From Azolla caroliniana (lineage: Eukaryota; Polypodiophyta), in the NCBI GenBank assembly GCA_043228905.1, contig JBHGNT010000021.1:11842001-11906000 (forward strand): a DNA stretch of 64,000 nucleotides, read 5' to 3'. This document shows, piece after piece, positions 31,821 to 43,151 of the stretch. Position 1 is the first letter of the stretch; every line of letters starts with the position of its first letter. Position numbers and translations under genes: made by a program. The notes below the pieces were generated by a model that saw nothing but the letters and a program-made list of their open reading frames with translations, was not told the DNA's origin and made no database searches.

Positions 31821-34800
31821 ATGGAAGGCGGCAGCAGCGGGCAGCCGGGGATGATGGTGCTGAATGCGCAGAACTACGCCGACTGGAAGATAAAGATGGA
31901 GGATCTGCTCATTGTTCGGGACCTGTATGAACCGATCGACAGGTCGGAAATACCCAAGGGGGTACTTGAGACGGAGTGGAGGCTTCTGAACCGGAAAGCC
32001 GTTGCAACCATTCGGCAATACGTCGACGTGAGCGTTCTACAACACGTGGCGAACGACACCAACGCATATGAGATGTGGAGGAAGCTGTCGGGCCTCTACG
32101 AGAGGAAGAATGCGTTGAACCGAACCTCCCTGATGAGAAAGATAGTGAACCTCAAGTATCGGGACGGCGAGAGTATGGTGGAACACGTAAGCACGTTCAT
32201 GGGATTCGTGAACCAGCTTGCGGCGATCAAGTTCCCGTTGGAGGATGCAATGCAAGCCATCATTCTGATGTGTACATTGCCGGAAAGCTGGGAGAACTTG
32301 GTGGTGACTCTCAGCACCTCCTGCACCGAAGATAACTTGTCTCTACAAACGGTAAAGACAAGCATTTTGAACGAAGAAGCGCGTCGGAGAGATAAAGAAC
32401 CGGCCTCCGACTCGAAGGCGCTGCTTACCGAATCGGATCGGGGAAGACAATGGAACCGGAGTCCGCAAAGACGGGAGAAGTCGGGGACCCGGTCGCAGTC
32501 AAGAGGAAGGCCCACATGCTTCCACTGTGGGAAGCCGGGGCACTTCCGGAAGAATTGTCGGCATTACCGAAAGGACAACGGAGCCGACGACACCGATTCG
32601 AAGAAGTCACCGGAGAGAAACGGTGCATACCGGGGAGCCACGGACCGGAGAGGTCCGGATCGGCGAGGGCAGGACCGGAAAGGAACGACGGCACTCGCGG
32701 CAAGTGAAGAAGAGATAATGCTCATTACCGAAGAGAGGGAGCTGAACCTTGCCGGTGTAGAGATGACCTGGGTGGTCGATTCCGGAGCGTCGTTCCACCT
32801 GACCCCGGAGAAGAAATACTTCTCATCCTACACAGCCGGTGAGCATGGCTGTGTCCGGATGGGAAATGAAGGCACATGCCGGATTGCCGGCATAGGAGAC
32901 GTGTGGCTGATGACATCAACCGGATGCAAGATGCTGCTGAAGGATGTGCGACACGTTCCGGAAGTCCGATTGAACCTGATCTCGGCCGGGAGGCTAGATG
33001 ATGAAGGCTACACGGGTAGCATCCGGAACGGTGTCATGAAGTTCAGCAAGGGGAGCCTGATAGTGGCTCGGGCCCGGAAGGTCAACACACTGTACCTGAT
33101 GAACTCCCGGCTATGTCCGGAAGAGCTGAATGTGGCAGCCGACACTGCCGGTGAGCTGTGGCACAAAAGACTGTGCCACATGAGTGAGAAGGGGATGAAG
33201 AGGCTTGCAGAAGACAACCTTATCCCAGTGAAGCATGTGCACCTGGAAAAGTGCACCGATTGCCTGGCCGGTAAGCAGAACCGAACCTCCTTCCACTCAA
33301 GGCCACCGACGAGACGTAGCGCACCATTGGAGTTGGTGCACACCGATGTGTGTCAGGTAGAAACGAAGTCACATGGCGGAGCCCAGTACTTCGTAACATT
33401 CATAGATGATCATAGCCGAAGACTGTGGACGGCACCGATGAAGACAAAGGACCAAGTGTTGTCCGTCTTCAAAGAACTCCACGCGAGAGTGGAAAGAGAA
33501 TCCGGCAAGAAGCTGAAAGCGATACGAGCGGATAACGGAGGGGAATACCGGGGGCAGTTCCAGGAGTACTGTCGCTCGAAGGGGATCCGGCTCGAGTTTA
33601 CTGTGCCGAAGACGCCGGAACTGAACGGGCTGGCCGAGAGGATGAACCGGACCATAATGGAGAGGGTCCGGAGTATGCTGGCGCATGCGAAATTACCCAA
33701 GGGGTTTTGGGCTGAGGCAATGTCGACGGCGACGTATGTGATAAATAGATCACCCTCAGTACCTTTGGACGGAGACACGCCGCAGAAAGTGTGGACCGGT
33801 AAGGAAGTGTCCTACCGGCATCTGAAGGTGTTCGGGTGTCTCGCATACGTGCATGTGGCAAAGGACCGGAGAGGAAAGCTAGATCCAAAGACCCGGCCAT
33901 GCATATTCCTCGGTTACGGCGACGACGAGTTCGGCTACCGAGTATGGGACCCGGTCGACAAGAAGATATTCAGGAGTCGAGATATCATCTTCATGGAGAA
34001 CAAGACACTCGCCGACTGGGAGTCGGAGAAGAAGATGAAGAGCTCCAAGTCGACCGGTGAGGATCAACTCTACGAGGAGCAGTCCCGACCGGCAAGGGAC
34101 CGGTTAGCTCTCGAGGATCCGGCCGAAGACGGTGAAGAAACAGAACCGGCCGAAGAAGATGAAAATGATACCGGAACCGGCCCCGATCCCGAAATGGATT
34201 CGGATGAAGAAGAATCGGAAGAACCGGTTACCGAAGCTCCGGAACGGAGATATCCTCTAAGAGAGAGAAGGGCCCCCCGGAGATTTCCGGAACCAGAGCA
34301 CGTGCTGCTAACCGACGAGGGGGAGCCGGAGAGCTTTGAAGAAGCAAAGCATGACACCCAGAGCCGCAGGTGGTTGAGTGCCATGCAGGACGAGATGGAT
34401 TCCCTGCATGAGAACCACACATATGAACTTGTGGAGTTGCCGAAAGGAAAGCGGGCACTTCGAAACAAGTGGGTGTTCAAGCTGAAACCGGGAGATGCCG
34501 GAAACCCCCCGAGATACAAAGCCAGGATCGTGGTGAAGGGGTTTCAGCAGAAGAAGGGCGTCGACTTCGACGAGATATTTGCCCCGGTAGTGAAGATGAC
34601 CTCCATCCGGACGGTGCTGAGCATAGCGGCAAGCATGGACCTCGAGGTAGAACAGATGGACGTGAAGACGGCATTCCTTCACGGTGACCTCGAAGAAGAG
34701 ATCTACATGCAGCAACCGGAAGGATTCGAGAAGAAAGGGAAGGAGCACCTGGTATGCCGGTTGAAGAAGAGCCTTTACGGACTGAAGCAGGCTCCCCGGC

Positions 34801-35894
34801 AATGGTACCGGAAGTTCGACTCCTTCATGACCGACGAAGGGTACCACAAAACGCAGTCCGATCACTGCGTGTTTGTGAAGAAGTTCGAAGGAGGAGACTT
34901 TCTAATACTCCTCCTATACGTGGACGACATGTTGATCGTCGGACGGGACCAGGTCAAGATACGGATGCTGAAGAAGGCTCTTCACCGAACCTTCTCAATG
35001 AAGGACCTGGGTCCGGCGAGGCAAATACTAGGGATGCACATCATCCGGGACCGGAAGAAGAAGCAGTTGTGGCTGTCACAGGAGAAGTACGTGACAAAGG
35101 TGCTTCACCGGTTCAACATGTCGGAAGCAAGACCGGTCGGGTCAACCCTCCCGGCAAACTGCAAGTTGTCCAGCAAGCAGAGCCCCAAGACAAAGGCTGA
35201 GAAGGAGGACATGATGAAAGTACCATATGCCTCTGCCGTCGGAAGCTTGATGTACGCAATGGTGTGTACAAGACCGGACATAGGATACGCAGTCGGAGTG
35301 GTGAGCCGGTACATGAGCAATCCCGGCAAAGACCACTGGAACGCGGTCAAGTGGATACTCCGATACCTGAAGGGCACGGCAAACGTGTGCCTCCGATTCG
35401 GCTCCGGTAAGCCCGAACTCGACGGCTTTACCGATTCGGATATGTCGGCTGATGAAGATACCAGCCGGTCCACATCAGGGTATGTGATGACGTATGCAGG
35501 GGGAGCTGTTTCGTGGCAGTCGAGGCTGCAGAAGACGGTTGCGTTGTCAACCACGGAGGCGGAGTACATGGCGGCTGTTGAAGCCGGCAAGGAAATAATA
35601 TGGATGAAGGACTTCATTAGAGAGCTCGGTATCCGGCAAGAGGAGTACCGACTCTACTGCGACAGTCAGAGTGCCATCCACCTTGCGAAGAACGCGGCCT
35701 ATCACTCCCGGACGAAGCACATCCAGCGAAGATATCACTGGATCCGGGAAAGGATAGAAGACCAGGAGTTCATGCTGACGAAGATCCACACGGAAGAGAA
35801 CGGGTCAGATATGCTGACCAAAGTGCTCACACCCGACAAGCTGGAAGCGTGCCGGAAGAGGGTCGGATTGGAGAGACATCCCATGCCGAAGTGA
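31821..35894 (+). CDS. E gag-pol polyprotein
   Basis: Single frame of 1357 residues. I start at MEGGSSGQPGM, because the in-frame ATG at 31764 is inside the LTR. Domains: UBN2-type gag (residues ~15-200), zinc knuckle C233/C236/H241/C246, protease D320-S-G-A, integrase zinc finger H448/H453/C478/C481, integrase catalytic D509, D571 and E606, acidic linker (~740-830), RT with YVDD at 1033-1036, RNase H with D1205, E1246 and D1281. All catalytic residues are present. The product is cleaved by its own protease and acts in virus-like particles and then in the nucleus. The linker carries DEEESEEPVTEAPERRYPLR. Confidence 0.97.
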   Translation: MEGGSSGQPGMMVLNAQNYADWKIKMEDLLIVRDLYEPIDRSEIPKGVLETEWRLLNRKAVATIRQYVDVSVLQHVANDTNAYEMWRKLSGLYERKNALNRTSLMRKIVNLKYRDGESMVEHVSTFMGFVNQLAAIKFPLEDAMQAIILMCTLPESWENLVVTLSTSCTEDNLSLQTVKTSILNEEARRRDKEPASDSKALLTESDRGRQWNRSPQRREKSGTRSQSRGRPTCFHCGKPGHFRKNCRHYRKDNGADDTDSKKSPERNGAYRGATDRRGPDRRGQDRKGTTALAASEEEIMLITEERELNLAGVEMTWVVDSGASFHLTPEKKYFSSYTAGEHGCVRMGNEGTCRIAGIGDVWLMTSTGCKMLLKDVRHVPEVRLNLISAGRLDDEGYTGSIRNGVMKFSKGSLIVARARKVNTLYLMNSRLCPEELNVAADTAGELWHKRLCHMSEKGMKRLAEDNLIPVKHVHLEKCTDCLAGKQNRTSFHSRPPTRRSAPLELVHTDVCQVETKSHGGAQYFVTFIDDHSRRLWTAPMKTKDQVLSVFKELHARVERESGKKLKAIRADNGGEYRGQFQEYCRSKGIRLEFTVPKTPELNGLAERMNRTIMERVRSMLAHAKLPKGFWAEAMSTATYVINRSPSVPLDGDTPQKVWTGKEVSYRHLKVFGCLAYVHVAKDRRGKLDPKTRPCIFLGYGDDEFGYRVWDPVDKKIFRSRDIIFMENKTLADWESEKKMKSSKSTGEDQLYEEQSRPARDRLALEDPAEDGEETEPAEEDENDTGTGPDPEMDSDEEESEEPVTEAPERRYPLRERRAPRRFPEPEHVLLTDEGEPESFEEAKHDTQSRRWLSAMQDEMDSLHENHTYELVELPKGKRALRNKWVFKLKPGDAGNPPRYKARIVVKGFQQKKGVDFDEIFAPVVKMTSIRTVLSIAASMDLEVEQMDVKTAFLHGDLEEEIYMQQPEGFEKKGKEHLVCRLKKSLYGLKQAPRQWYRKFDSFMTDEGYHKTQSDHCVFVKKFEGGDFLILLLYVDDMLIVGRDQVKIRMLKKALHRTFSMKDLGPARQILGMHIIRDRKKKQLWLSQEKYVTKVLHRFNMSEARPVGSTLPANCKLSSKQSPKTKAEKEDMMKVPYASAVGSLMYAMVCTRPDIGYAVGVVSRYMSNPGKDHWNAVKWILRYLKGTANVCLRFGSGKPELDGFTDSDMSADEDTSRSTSGYVMTYAGGAVSWQSRLQKTVALSTTEAEYMAAVEAGKEIIWMKDFIRELGIRQEEYRLYCDSQSAIHLAKNAAYHSRTKHIQRRYHWIRERIEDQEFMLTKIHTEENGSDMLTKVLTPDKLEACRKRVGLERHPMPK

Positions 35895-35904
35895 AGGGGG
35901 AGTT
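35893..35904 (+). promoter_or_regulatory. Polypurine tract of E
   Basis: GAAGGGGGAGTT overlaps the pol stop codon and abuts the 3' LTR. Confidence 0.85.
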
Positions 35905-36607
35905 TGTTGGGATTTCGGTCCCTCCGGATGGGATGTCCGGAGATGAATGACGGCAAGCCCGGTTGCGGTTACGGTGCCGGATGATGAAGACCCCGGCTAC
36001 GGAGCCGGATGATGAAGACCCCGGCTACGGTGCCGGATGATGAAGACCCCGGCTACGGAGCCGGATGATGAATACCCCGGCTACGGAGCCGGATGCTGAA
36101 GACCCCGGTTACGGAGCCGGATGACGAATGTACCCGGAGGGAGATCCGGATGCGGGGACATATTTGTGAATATGTTTGCCAAGAGCCCTTGAGGCTATAT
36201 TTGTAAATAGCCCGAAAGTCATATGTGTATAAATATGACTTAGGGCAAACAGTTTATGTTTTTTTTTGTTGCTCATTTTTCTGTTTTCCACTAAGAGGGA
36301 GCGAAGTGAGAGCAGCCGAGAGAGAGTGAGAGAGAAAGAGGAAGGAAGAGGTCGACGCCTCTGTGTAATACCGCCGCCTGTGGCGAGGACAGTGAGCTCA
36401 AGGTCGTCGCCTTGCAGCTCGCCATTGTACATTCCCGCGTATAGTGATAGTTGGAGTCTTGCACTCCCGTGGTTTTTCCCATTTAGGGTTTTCCACGTAA
36501 AACATCCAGTGTACCCTTCTCTCTATTGTTTTCGTGCATTGTTGTATTTCCCGTTTTCTGTGAATCGATCCAGTTCCTCGGTTGTGGCCGAGCACGGAAT
36601 TTCGACA
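35905..36607 (+). repeat. 3' LTR of E
   Basis: 703 bp, no difference from the 5' LTR seen on base-by-base reading. Confidence 0.97.
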
Positions 36608-37158
36608 TCACACCAGGTTCTTTGTGATAGTTGGAACGTGTAGTACGTTCATCAACTTCCCCTTTTGTCTGATATGGTTTAAAGGGATTTCTCCGACATG
36701 CACAATTGAGTGAGGGGTGTCGTCTCTGGTTTCGACAATTGGTTGTTCCGGTTTCTTCAAAAAAGAGAACCACTCTTCATGGCTCGTCATGTGGTTGGAC
36801 GCTCCGGAATCAACGTACCATACTTCCTCCGATCCAGAAGTAGTCTTCTTCATCGACTTAGCCTTGTGCTTCATCACGAAGGCTGGCCAGATCCTTCTGA
36901 TCCTTCCGCATAGTGCGAGCTTTGTCGGTTCTCCCGACTGGTTATGCCAGATCCGGATTTGTCCAAATCGGCGCGCTTCTTCCAACACTCGCTTTCCTTG
37001 TGGCCCTTTTTGCCACAATACCAACATTTTGTGTCGGCCTTTCCTTGTCGGTTCCTGGTGCCGCTTTGACTCCCCCTGCTTGTGGAGGGTCCGAAACTGT
37101 TGTCGGCACAACCTCTGTGCCTCCTGTCCTGCTCTTGTCGGCCGCCTCCATTGCGTGC
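36608..37158 (-). pseudogene. C1 protease and zinc-knuckle region
   Basis: Minus-strand frame holds MLVLWQKGPQGKRVLEEARR (knuckle region in a shifted frame), EEVWYVDSGASNHMTSHEEW and KLMNVLHVPTITKNLV, that is protease and the start of the integrase zinc domain. It is bounded on the left by E and on the right by C2. Confidence 0.85.
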
Positions 37159-37555
37159 TGTAAAAACAAATAGCGTGCGGAAGCAATAAAAAACAGAAAA
37201 CAGAGAACAAGTTTAATGGAGAGCTTAACAGTATGCGGGAGAGACAGAGAGAGAGAACAAGAATCTCTATTCAAAATATTATATCAACGCTCTGTACATC
37301 GTATGTGTTCAATGAACACTTTTATGCAAGTCCATATGGACTGACAGAAGTACGGTGTACTTCAATGCTCACTCGAGCGTCTAACACTAACTACGAGAGT
37401 AATAACTCCCTAGTAGTCAAGCTGCTACTAGGCTTCCGGTTACTGATGGATCCGGCTAACCGGCTCCCCAGCTCACTGGCTCTTTTGCTCACTGGGTGCT
37501 CACTGGCTCAAGCTTATCCAACCGATCCGGCTCCAATTGAGCTTGCCGCTCAACA
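37159..37555 (-). repeat. 3' LTR of C2
   Basis: TGTAAAAACAAATAGCG to GCCGCTCAACA. It is followed on the right by the polypurine tract (minus strand CTTGAGGGGGAG). Confidence 0.93.
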
Positions 37556-38532
37556 CTCCCCCTCAAGCTCAACTTGAGGTCCGGTCGTAGTGTCAACATC
37601 TGTGGCAATCGGTCATTCTGCCCGTCTCCTTCTGGCGTCACTCTGCCTTGCTCACGCTCCTCGTCCGGTCTGATTTTGTTTTCCGTGATCCCTCTTGTTC
37701 TACGCACCTTGACCTCCTCGGTCGGCTTGTCTGCTCAACAGGCCCAGTTCAGCACCCTCGCTGTTGTGACTTCGGTGCGTGCCGGTTCGCCGATTCCTTT
37801 GTGTTGGCGTCGACTTTCGCAGCCTTCTTGTCCTCTTGGCCTTGAATTGATCCGGTTCTTCCGAATCGATTGTCTCCGATTTGTTCCAGCTCTTGTCTGA
37901 ATTGGTTGCTCCCGATTCATCTTCTGGTTACAGGCCCTTCACCACATCGGACCATGTCTGGGTCTTGGCCTTCTTCTTCTAGTCGGCTCTGTTCTTCTTG
38001 ACTCTGCCGCCACTGCCGCTTGTTCCGACTTGTTCAGATGTGTCGACTTCCTTTGTCGACTCGGCTCCTTTCTTTTTCTTGACTCTCCCTTCGTCAGTTC
38101 TTCCCTCACCGACGCAATCAGTAGTCTCTTTGCCTTTGCCCGTTTCGATGTCTTTGCCCGTTCTCCCCCTCAATTGTGGCACGTCGAGATGCTGAACACC
38201 AAGCAATTCGGTGAAGTGCTGCAACTTGTCCGGTCCGAGTGGTTTGGTGAAGATGTCTGCAACTTGTTGATATGTGTGAACATACCGAAGTTCGACCTCA
38301 CCGTTCAAGTCACGCTCACGCACGAAGTGATAGTGCACTTCTATGTGCTTTGTGCGAGCATGGAATACGAGGTTCTTAGCGAGTTGCATGCTGCTTATGT
38401 TGTCGCATTAGATCAGAATCGGGGTCGGTACCTCGATCCGTACGTCTTGCAGCAGTCGCCGAAGCCAAATGGCTTCACAGGTGGCAATGGTAGCGCCCCG
38501 ATACTCAGCCGCAGTGCTCGACAGAGCAACTG
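37556..38532 (-). pseudogene. C2 RNase H end and C-terminal extension
   Basis: Minus strand: SMQLAKNLVFHARTKHIEVH, FTKPLGPDKLQHFTELLG, then the family tail (KKKKGAESTKEVDTSEQVG, DKSWNKSE, AKRTRRLRKSTPTQRN, AELGLLSRQADRGG) ending PQVELEGEC at the LTR. A few stops interrupt. It aligns well with the tails of C1 and C3. Confidence 0.78.
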
Positions 38533-38811
38533 TTGGCTGCTTTTTGCTGCTCCACGCAACAACCGCGCTACCTAGGGAAAACATGTAACCGAAGGTTGAT
38601 CAATCATCTAATGCACCTGGGCCGTTTGGCTGCTTTTTGCTGCTCCACGCAGCAGCTGCGCTACCTAGGGAAAATATGTAACCGGAGGTTGATCAATGAT
38701 CTGATGCATCTGGGCCGTTTGGCTGCTTTTTGCTACTCCACGCAGTAGTCACGCTACCTAGGGAAAACATGTAACCGGAGGTTGATCGGTGATCTGATGC
38801 ATCGCCGACCC
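38533..38811 (-). repeat. In-frame 93-bp triplication inside C2 RNase H
   Basis: Units start at 38533, 38626 and 38719, each TTGGCTGCTTTTTGCT(G/A)CTCCACGC. Each codes for 31 residues covering SDHRSTSGYMFSLGS...AWSSKKQP of RNase H. Units differ by several bases, so the event is not recent. The extra copies break the RNase H fold. Confidence 0.88.
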
Positions 38812-40260
38812 ATTCGACATTTGTGTAACCGACCAGCTCTTCGGTTATACCGCACTGGTATAACAATCCCCGGTCCTTCGTGCCGCTCACATACCACAGT
38901 ATTCGGTGCGCGCATTGAAGATGCTCCACGGTTGGCTTTTGCATGAATTGGCTAATCACACCGACCGGATAGCTGATGTCGGGTCGGGTGATGGTCAAAT
39001 ATATAAGGCTTCCGACAATTTGTCGAAACCGTTTCTTATCGCAGGCCGGTCCGGAGTCGGGACAGAGCTTCTGGTTCCAGTCCAGGGGAGTAGAGATAGG
39101 TCGGCATTCCGTCATGCCGAAATTGTACAACATATTCAACACATAGTGCCTTTGTGAGAGCAATATGCCGTTGGGGGTTCGGATCACCTCGATCCCAAGA
39201 AAATAATGAAGGTCCCCCAGGTCCTTCATCTCAAACGCATCCGACAACTGGGACTTGACTTGGCTGATTTCATCGAGTCCGGGTCTGGTGATGACTAGAT
39301 CATCAACGTACAACAAGATGCAAACCGGACCGTCCGGACCTTGCCGAATGAACAACGAAGAGTCGGACTTGGAGGCCGCAAACCCCATCTTACGCAACCG
39401 GTGTGTGATCTTCACATTCCAAGCTCGGGGGGCTTGATTCAGGCCATAAAGTGACTTCTTCAGTCGGCATACCACCGACTTGTTCATCTCCGTTTGGAAA
39501 CCGGGGGGTTGTATCATAAAGACCTCTTCTTCAAGATCTCCTTGAAGAAATGCATTCTTCACATCCATCTGGTGAAGATGCCACCCCCTTGCCGCTGCAA
39601 CCGCCAGCACCACACGAACCGTCGTCATCTTTGCTACCGGATGAAGGTCTTGTCATAGTCGATTCCATGGGTTTGTGCGTATCCCTTCGCCACTAACCGG
39701 GCCTTGTACCGGTTAACTGAACCGTCGGCGTTGTACTTTACCTTGTACACCCACTTGCATCCGATCGGTTTACTGTGATGGGGAGGGTCAACCAGGTCCC
39801 ATGTATCGTTGGCATCAAGTGCCCGCATCTCTTCTTCCATAGCGGCACGCCAATTTGTGTCCTTTGCTGCTTCTGCGTAGCTCTCCGGCTCACGCACTTC
39901 TGCCACCTTGGTCATGTACGCATAATGATGCGCCATGTACTCATTGTACTCGTACCACTTAACAGGTTCCTTTTGGCGGGTTGACAGGTGTAACCCACCG
40001 TTACCTGGTTTGAGGCCCTTCTTGGTCGGTTCGGTCTTCGGTGCCGAAGAACCGTCATTTTCCTTTCCAGAGTCGGATATGCTCCGATCCGACTCATCAA
40101 TATCGGTTCCATAATCCGGCATCTTCTTCTTCCCCTTCTCTTTGCGCGTGAACCGTCTCCTCAGTTCCTTGCGCGGGGAGAGCACAACAGAGTCTTCTCT
40201 ACTCGCCAGTTCTTCTTTTGACTGGTCGGATTGACCCAGTCTCTCGTTTGGCCCACTCAA
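38693..40260 (-). pseudogene. C2 reverse transcriptase
   Basis: 40260-39634 gives the linker and RT start ([36 protein letters not shown]). A small deletion at 39630 shifts the frame. 39628-38693 gives [31 protein letters not shown] and the active site YVDD (LLYVDDLVITRPG), then the first RNase H block. Catalytic residues are intact but the polyprotein is not. Confidence 0.9.
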
Positions 40261-41469
40261 CTAAAACGATTCCGAACTCTCTTCTTGAGTCTCAGATTCA
40301 TCATCTTCTAACTGGACTGGTTCAGGCTCACTAGCCTCATCCTCCGGTATCGGGTCGAGGTCAGAAGTCGGAGCTGGTAAGGCATACCATGATGCCGTCT
40401 CATCAAACTCAACATCGCGTCTAACTTGGACCTTCTTCGTCCGGGGGTTATAACACTTATACCCCTTTTGCCCATGTGAGTAGCCGACGAGGATGCACTT
40501 CTCCGATTTTGCATCCAGCTTCCTCCGCTTCTCATTCGGCACATGCACATATGCTATGCTGCCTAAAATCCGAAGGTGTCTCAAATTCGGCTTGCGCCCG
40601 AAATACAGCTCATGCGCGGACACCTTGTCACCGATCCGGTTTTGGATGTAGACGGCCGTTCGGACCGCCTCCGCCCAGTAGAAATTGGGCATGCTCTTCT
40701 CTTCCAGCATTGCCCTTGCCGCGTCGACAACCGACCGGTTCTTCCTTTCGGCCACACCGTTTTGCTCCAGTGTGTATCTGCAGCTGAACTCTCTCCGAAT
40801 TCCTGTTTGCTACAGATAACTGTTGAATTGGCCGGAAAAATATTATTTTCCGCCATCTGACCGCAGGCACTTGATCTTCCTCTCCGAATCCCGTTCCACC
40901 ATGCTCTGGAGGTTCCGAAAACAGTCGAAGACTTCGCTCTTCCGCTAAATGAGGTAGATCCATGTGTGCCGGCTATAGTCGTCGATGAAGGAGACGAAGT
41001 ATCGACTCCTGCCAAGACTCACGTTCTGTGTCGGTCCCCATACATCCAAATGAATAAGGTCGAGCTTGTTACGGCTATGGTTTTGTTTGGCGGGGAATGG
41101 AAGCCGGTGTTGCGTCCTGAGTTGGCAGACTCCACATACTTGGGCCTTCCGGCCACTAAACTTCGGCAAACTGAAAACAACTTGTTTCGTTTGCAAGTCT
41201 TGAAGCCGCCAATAATTGACGTGGCTGATCCGCTTGTGCCACAGGTCGATGTTCGATTCGACCTTCTGTCCTTTGGCGAACAAGGCGGTGTCGACGTCAT
41301 TGGTGTCGAGGATGAACATCCTCCCATCTCTGCGCCCTTGCGCGATAATTTGGTCCTCCTCCTCGATGAAGCACCCAAGGTGCATAAACCGCACCTGCAT
41401 TCCATGGTCGACGATCTGTCTGACCGACACCAGGTTCTTCGTGATAGTTGGAATGTGTAATACGTTCAT
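40261..41469 (-). pseudogene. C2 integrase
   Basis: 41469-40945 has the zinc domain (LWHKRISHVNYWRL, CGVCQLRTQHRLPFP) and HLDVWG with FIDDYSRHTWIYLI, then a stop. 40755-40261 has MAERKNRSVV (the catalytic Glu region), AYVHVPNEKRRKLDAKS and a Glu-rich linker. One catalytic block between them is in broken sequence. Confidence 0.88.
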
Positions 41470-42656
41470 CAGCTTCCCCCTTTATTCGACGTGGCTCAGG
41501 GGAACTTCTCCGACATGCACGATTGAGTGAGGAGTGTCGTCCCCGGTTTCGACAACTCCCGGTTGTTCCGATTTCTCCAAGAAGGAGAACCACTCCTTGT
41601 GGTTCGTCATGTGATTTGACACACCGGAATCAACTTACCACACTTCCTCCGATTTGGAAGTGGTCTTCTTCATCGAGTTAGCCTCGTGTTTCATCACCAA
41701 GGTTGGTCCCTTACCGGTCTTCCCAGTTCCGGATCCTCTCGATCCTTGTGCGTAGTGCGAGCTTTGCCGGTTCTCCCGACCGGTTTTGCCGGATCAAGAT
41801 TTGTCCAAATTGGCGCGCTTCTTCCAGCACTTGCTTTCTCTGTGGCCCTTTTTGCCACAATACCAGCATTCCGTGGCGGATTTGTCTTGCCGGCCTCCGG
41901 CACCACCTTGACTCCCCCTGCTTATGGAAGTCCCGAAACTGCTGTCGGCATGGTCTCTGTGCTGTCGGTCTTACCCTTGCTGGCCGCCTCCATTGCGTGC
42001 CGACCCGCCTCGTCCACCACGCCCATGGGGCTGATCCGCCTCCGTGTACAACATCCGGTTGTCGGTGGGGCACTTGTTGACGCACCGGAGTGGTTCTCCT
42101 CTACAATGAGCATCGATTGTAAGTCGAAAAATGACAACGTATTCTCCCTCGTACATACTGTTGTCCGGAAAGCTCGGAACTTAGACATCAGGCCCCCAAG
42201 ATAGACTTGTACCATCTCATCTTCCTCTACAGTGATGTTGATAGAGGCAAGCGAATCACAGATCTCTTTGACTCGGGTCGTGTAATCAGCCACCAACATG
42301 TCCTTCTGTCAGACATTGCTCAACTCCTGTCGGAGTTGCAGCTTCCAGGCTGTGGTGCTTGCGGCGAACACCTTCTTCAGATTTCCCCAAGCCTCTTTCG
42401 GAGTCCTGGCATCTCAGACGTGGCTCAGCAGCTGGTCTCCGGCACTAGACGCAAAGCAGTACATCACTCTGCTTGCCGATTGTTCCCATACTAGGAAGTC
42501 CTTGTGTGCCGCATTAGGTGTTGTGTCGTTAGCTCCGTCGACATAGCTCCAGTAACCATGCCCAAGCAGGTACTGGTGCATCTTGTATGACCAAGATGCG
42601 TAGTTGGATCTGTCGAGCTTCTCCACCAGAAGCGAGCTAGCCATTCCTCTATCCAT
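41470..42656 (-). pseudogene. C2 gag and protease
   Basis: Start MDRGMASSLLVEKLDRSNYA at 42656. A stop follows at QLLSHV, then the frame continues 42299-41922 (ADYTTRVKEICDSLASINIT). The zinc knuckle and protease (TNHKEWFSFLEKSEQ side) follow in shifted frames near 41.9-41.5 kb. Confidence 0.85.
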
Positions 42657-42742
42657 TGTTTTTTTTTTCTTCTGTTCTTTACAAAGGTTAGGTTTTCTTC
42701 TTGCGAAAGCAAATGTCGGCTGCAGAGGTTCTCAACCCTCGC

Positions 42743-42754
42743 GCTCTGATACCA
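42743..42754 (-). promoter_or_regulatory. Primer binding site of C2
   Basis: Minus strand TGGTATCAGAGC abuts the 5' LTR, initiator tRNA-Met type. Confidence 0.9.
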
Positions 42755-43151
42755 TGCAAAAACAAATAGCGTGCGGAAGCAATAAAAAACAGAAAACAGA
42801 GAACAGGTTTAATGGAGAGCTTAATAGTACGCGGGAGAGACAGAGAGAGAGCACAAGAATCTCTATTCAAAAAATTATATCAACGCTCTGTACATCGTAT
42901 GTGTTCAGTGAACACTTTTATACAAGTCCATACGGACTGACAAAAGTACGTTGTACTTCAATGCTCACTCGACCGTCTGACACTAACTACGAGAGTAATA
43001 ACTCCCTAGTAGTCTAACTGCTACTAGGCTTCCGGTTACTGATGGATCCGGCTAACCAACTCCCCAGCTCACCGACTCTTTTGCTCACCGGGTGCTCACC
43101 GGCTCAAGCTTATCCAGCCGATCCGGCTCCAATTGAGCTTTCCGCTCAACA
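42755..43151 (-). repeat. 5' LTR of C2
   Basis: 397 bp, equal in length to the 3' LTR. Its right edge, TTCCGCTCAACA, is followed by the target duplication. Confidence 0.93.

Larger units (their letters stand above)
31087..36607 (+). mobile_element. Copia element E, intact and young
   Basis: Two 703-bp LTRs (31087-31789 and 35905-36607) in which I saw no difference, a perfect target duplication TCACA (31082-31086 and 36608-36612), PBS, polypurine tract and one uninterrupted 1357-codon gag-pol. It sits in opposite orientation to its host C1. All parts needed for autonomous retrotransposition are present, so this copy is the latest arrival and may still be mobile. Confidence 0.97.
37159..43151 (-). 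mobile_element. Copia element C2 (C1 family) inserted in C1 gag
   Basis: LTRs of 397 bp each at 37159-37555 and 42755-43151, target duplication CGTGC/TGTGC (37154-37158, 43152-43156). About 23 differences between LTRs by eye (near 6%). All domains are present but gag-pol is broken by several stops and at least two frameshifts. C1 and C2 belong to one family, so this is a self-family insertion. Confidence 0.94.
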
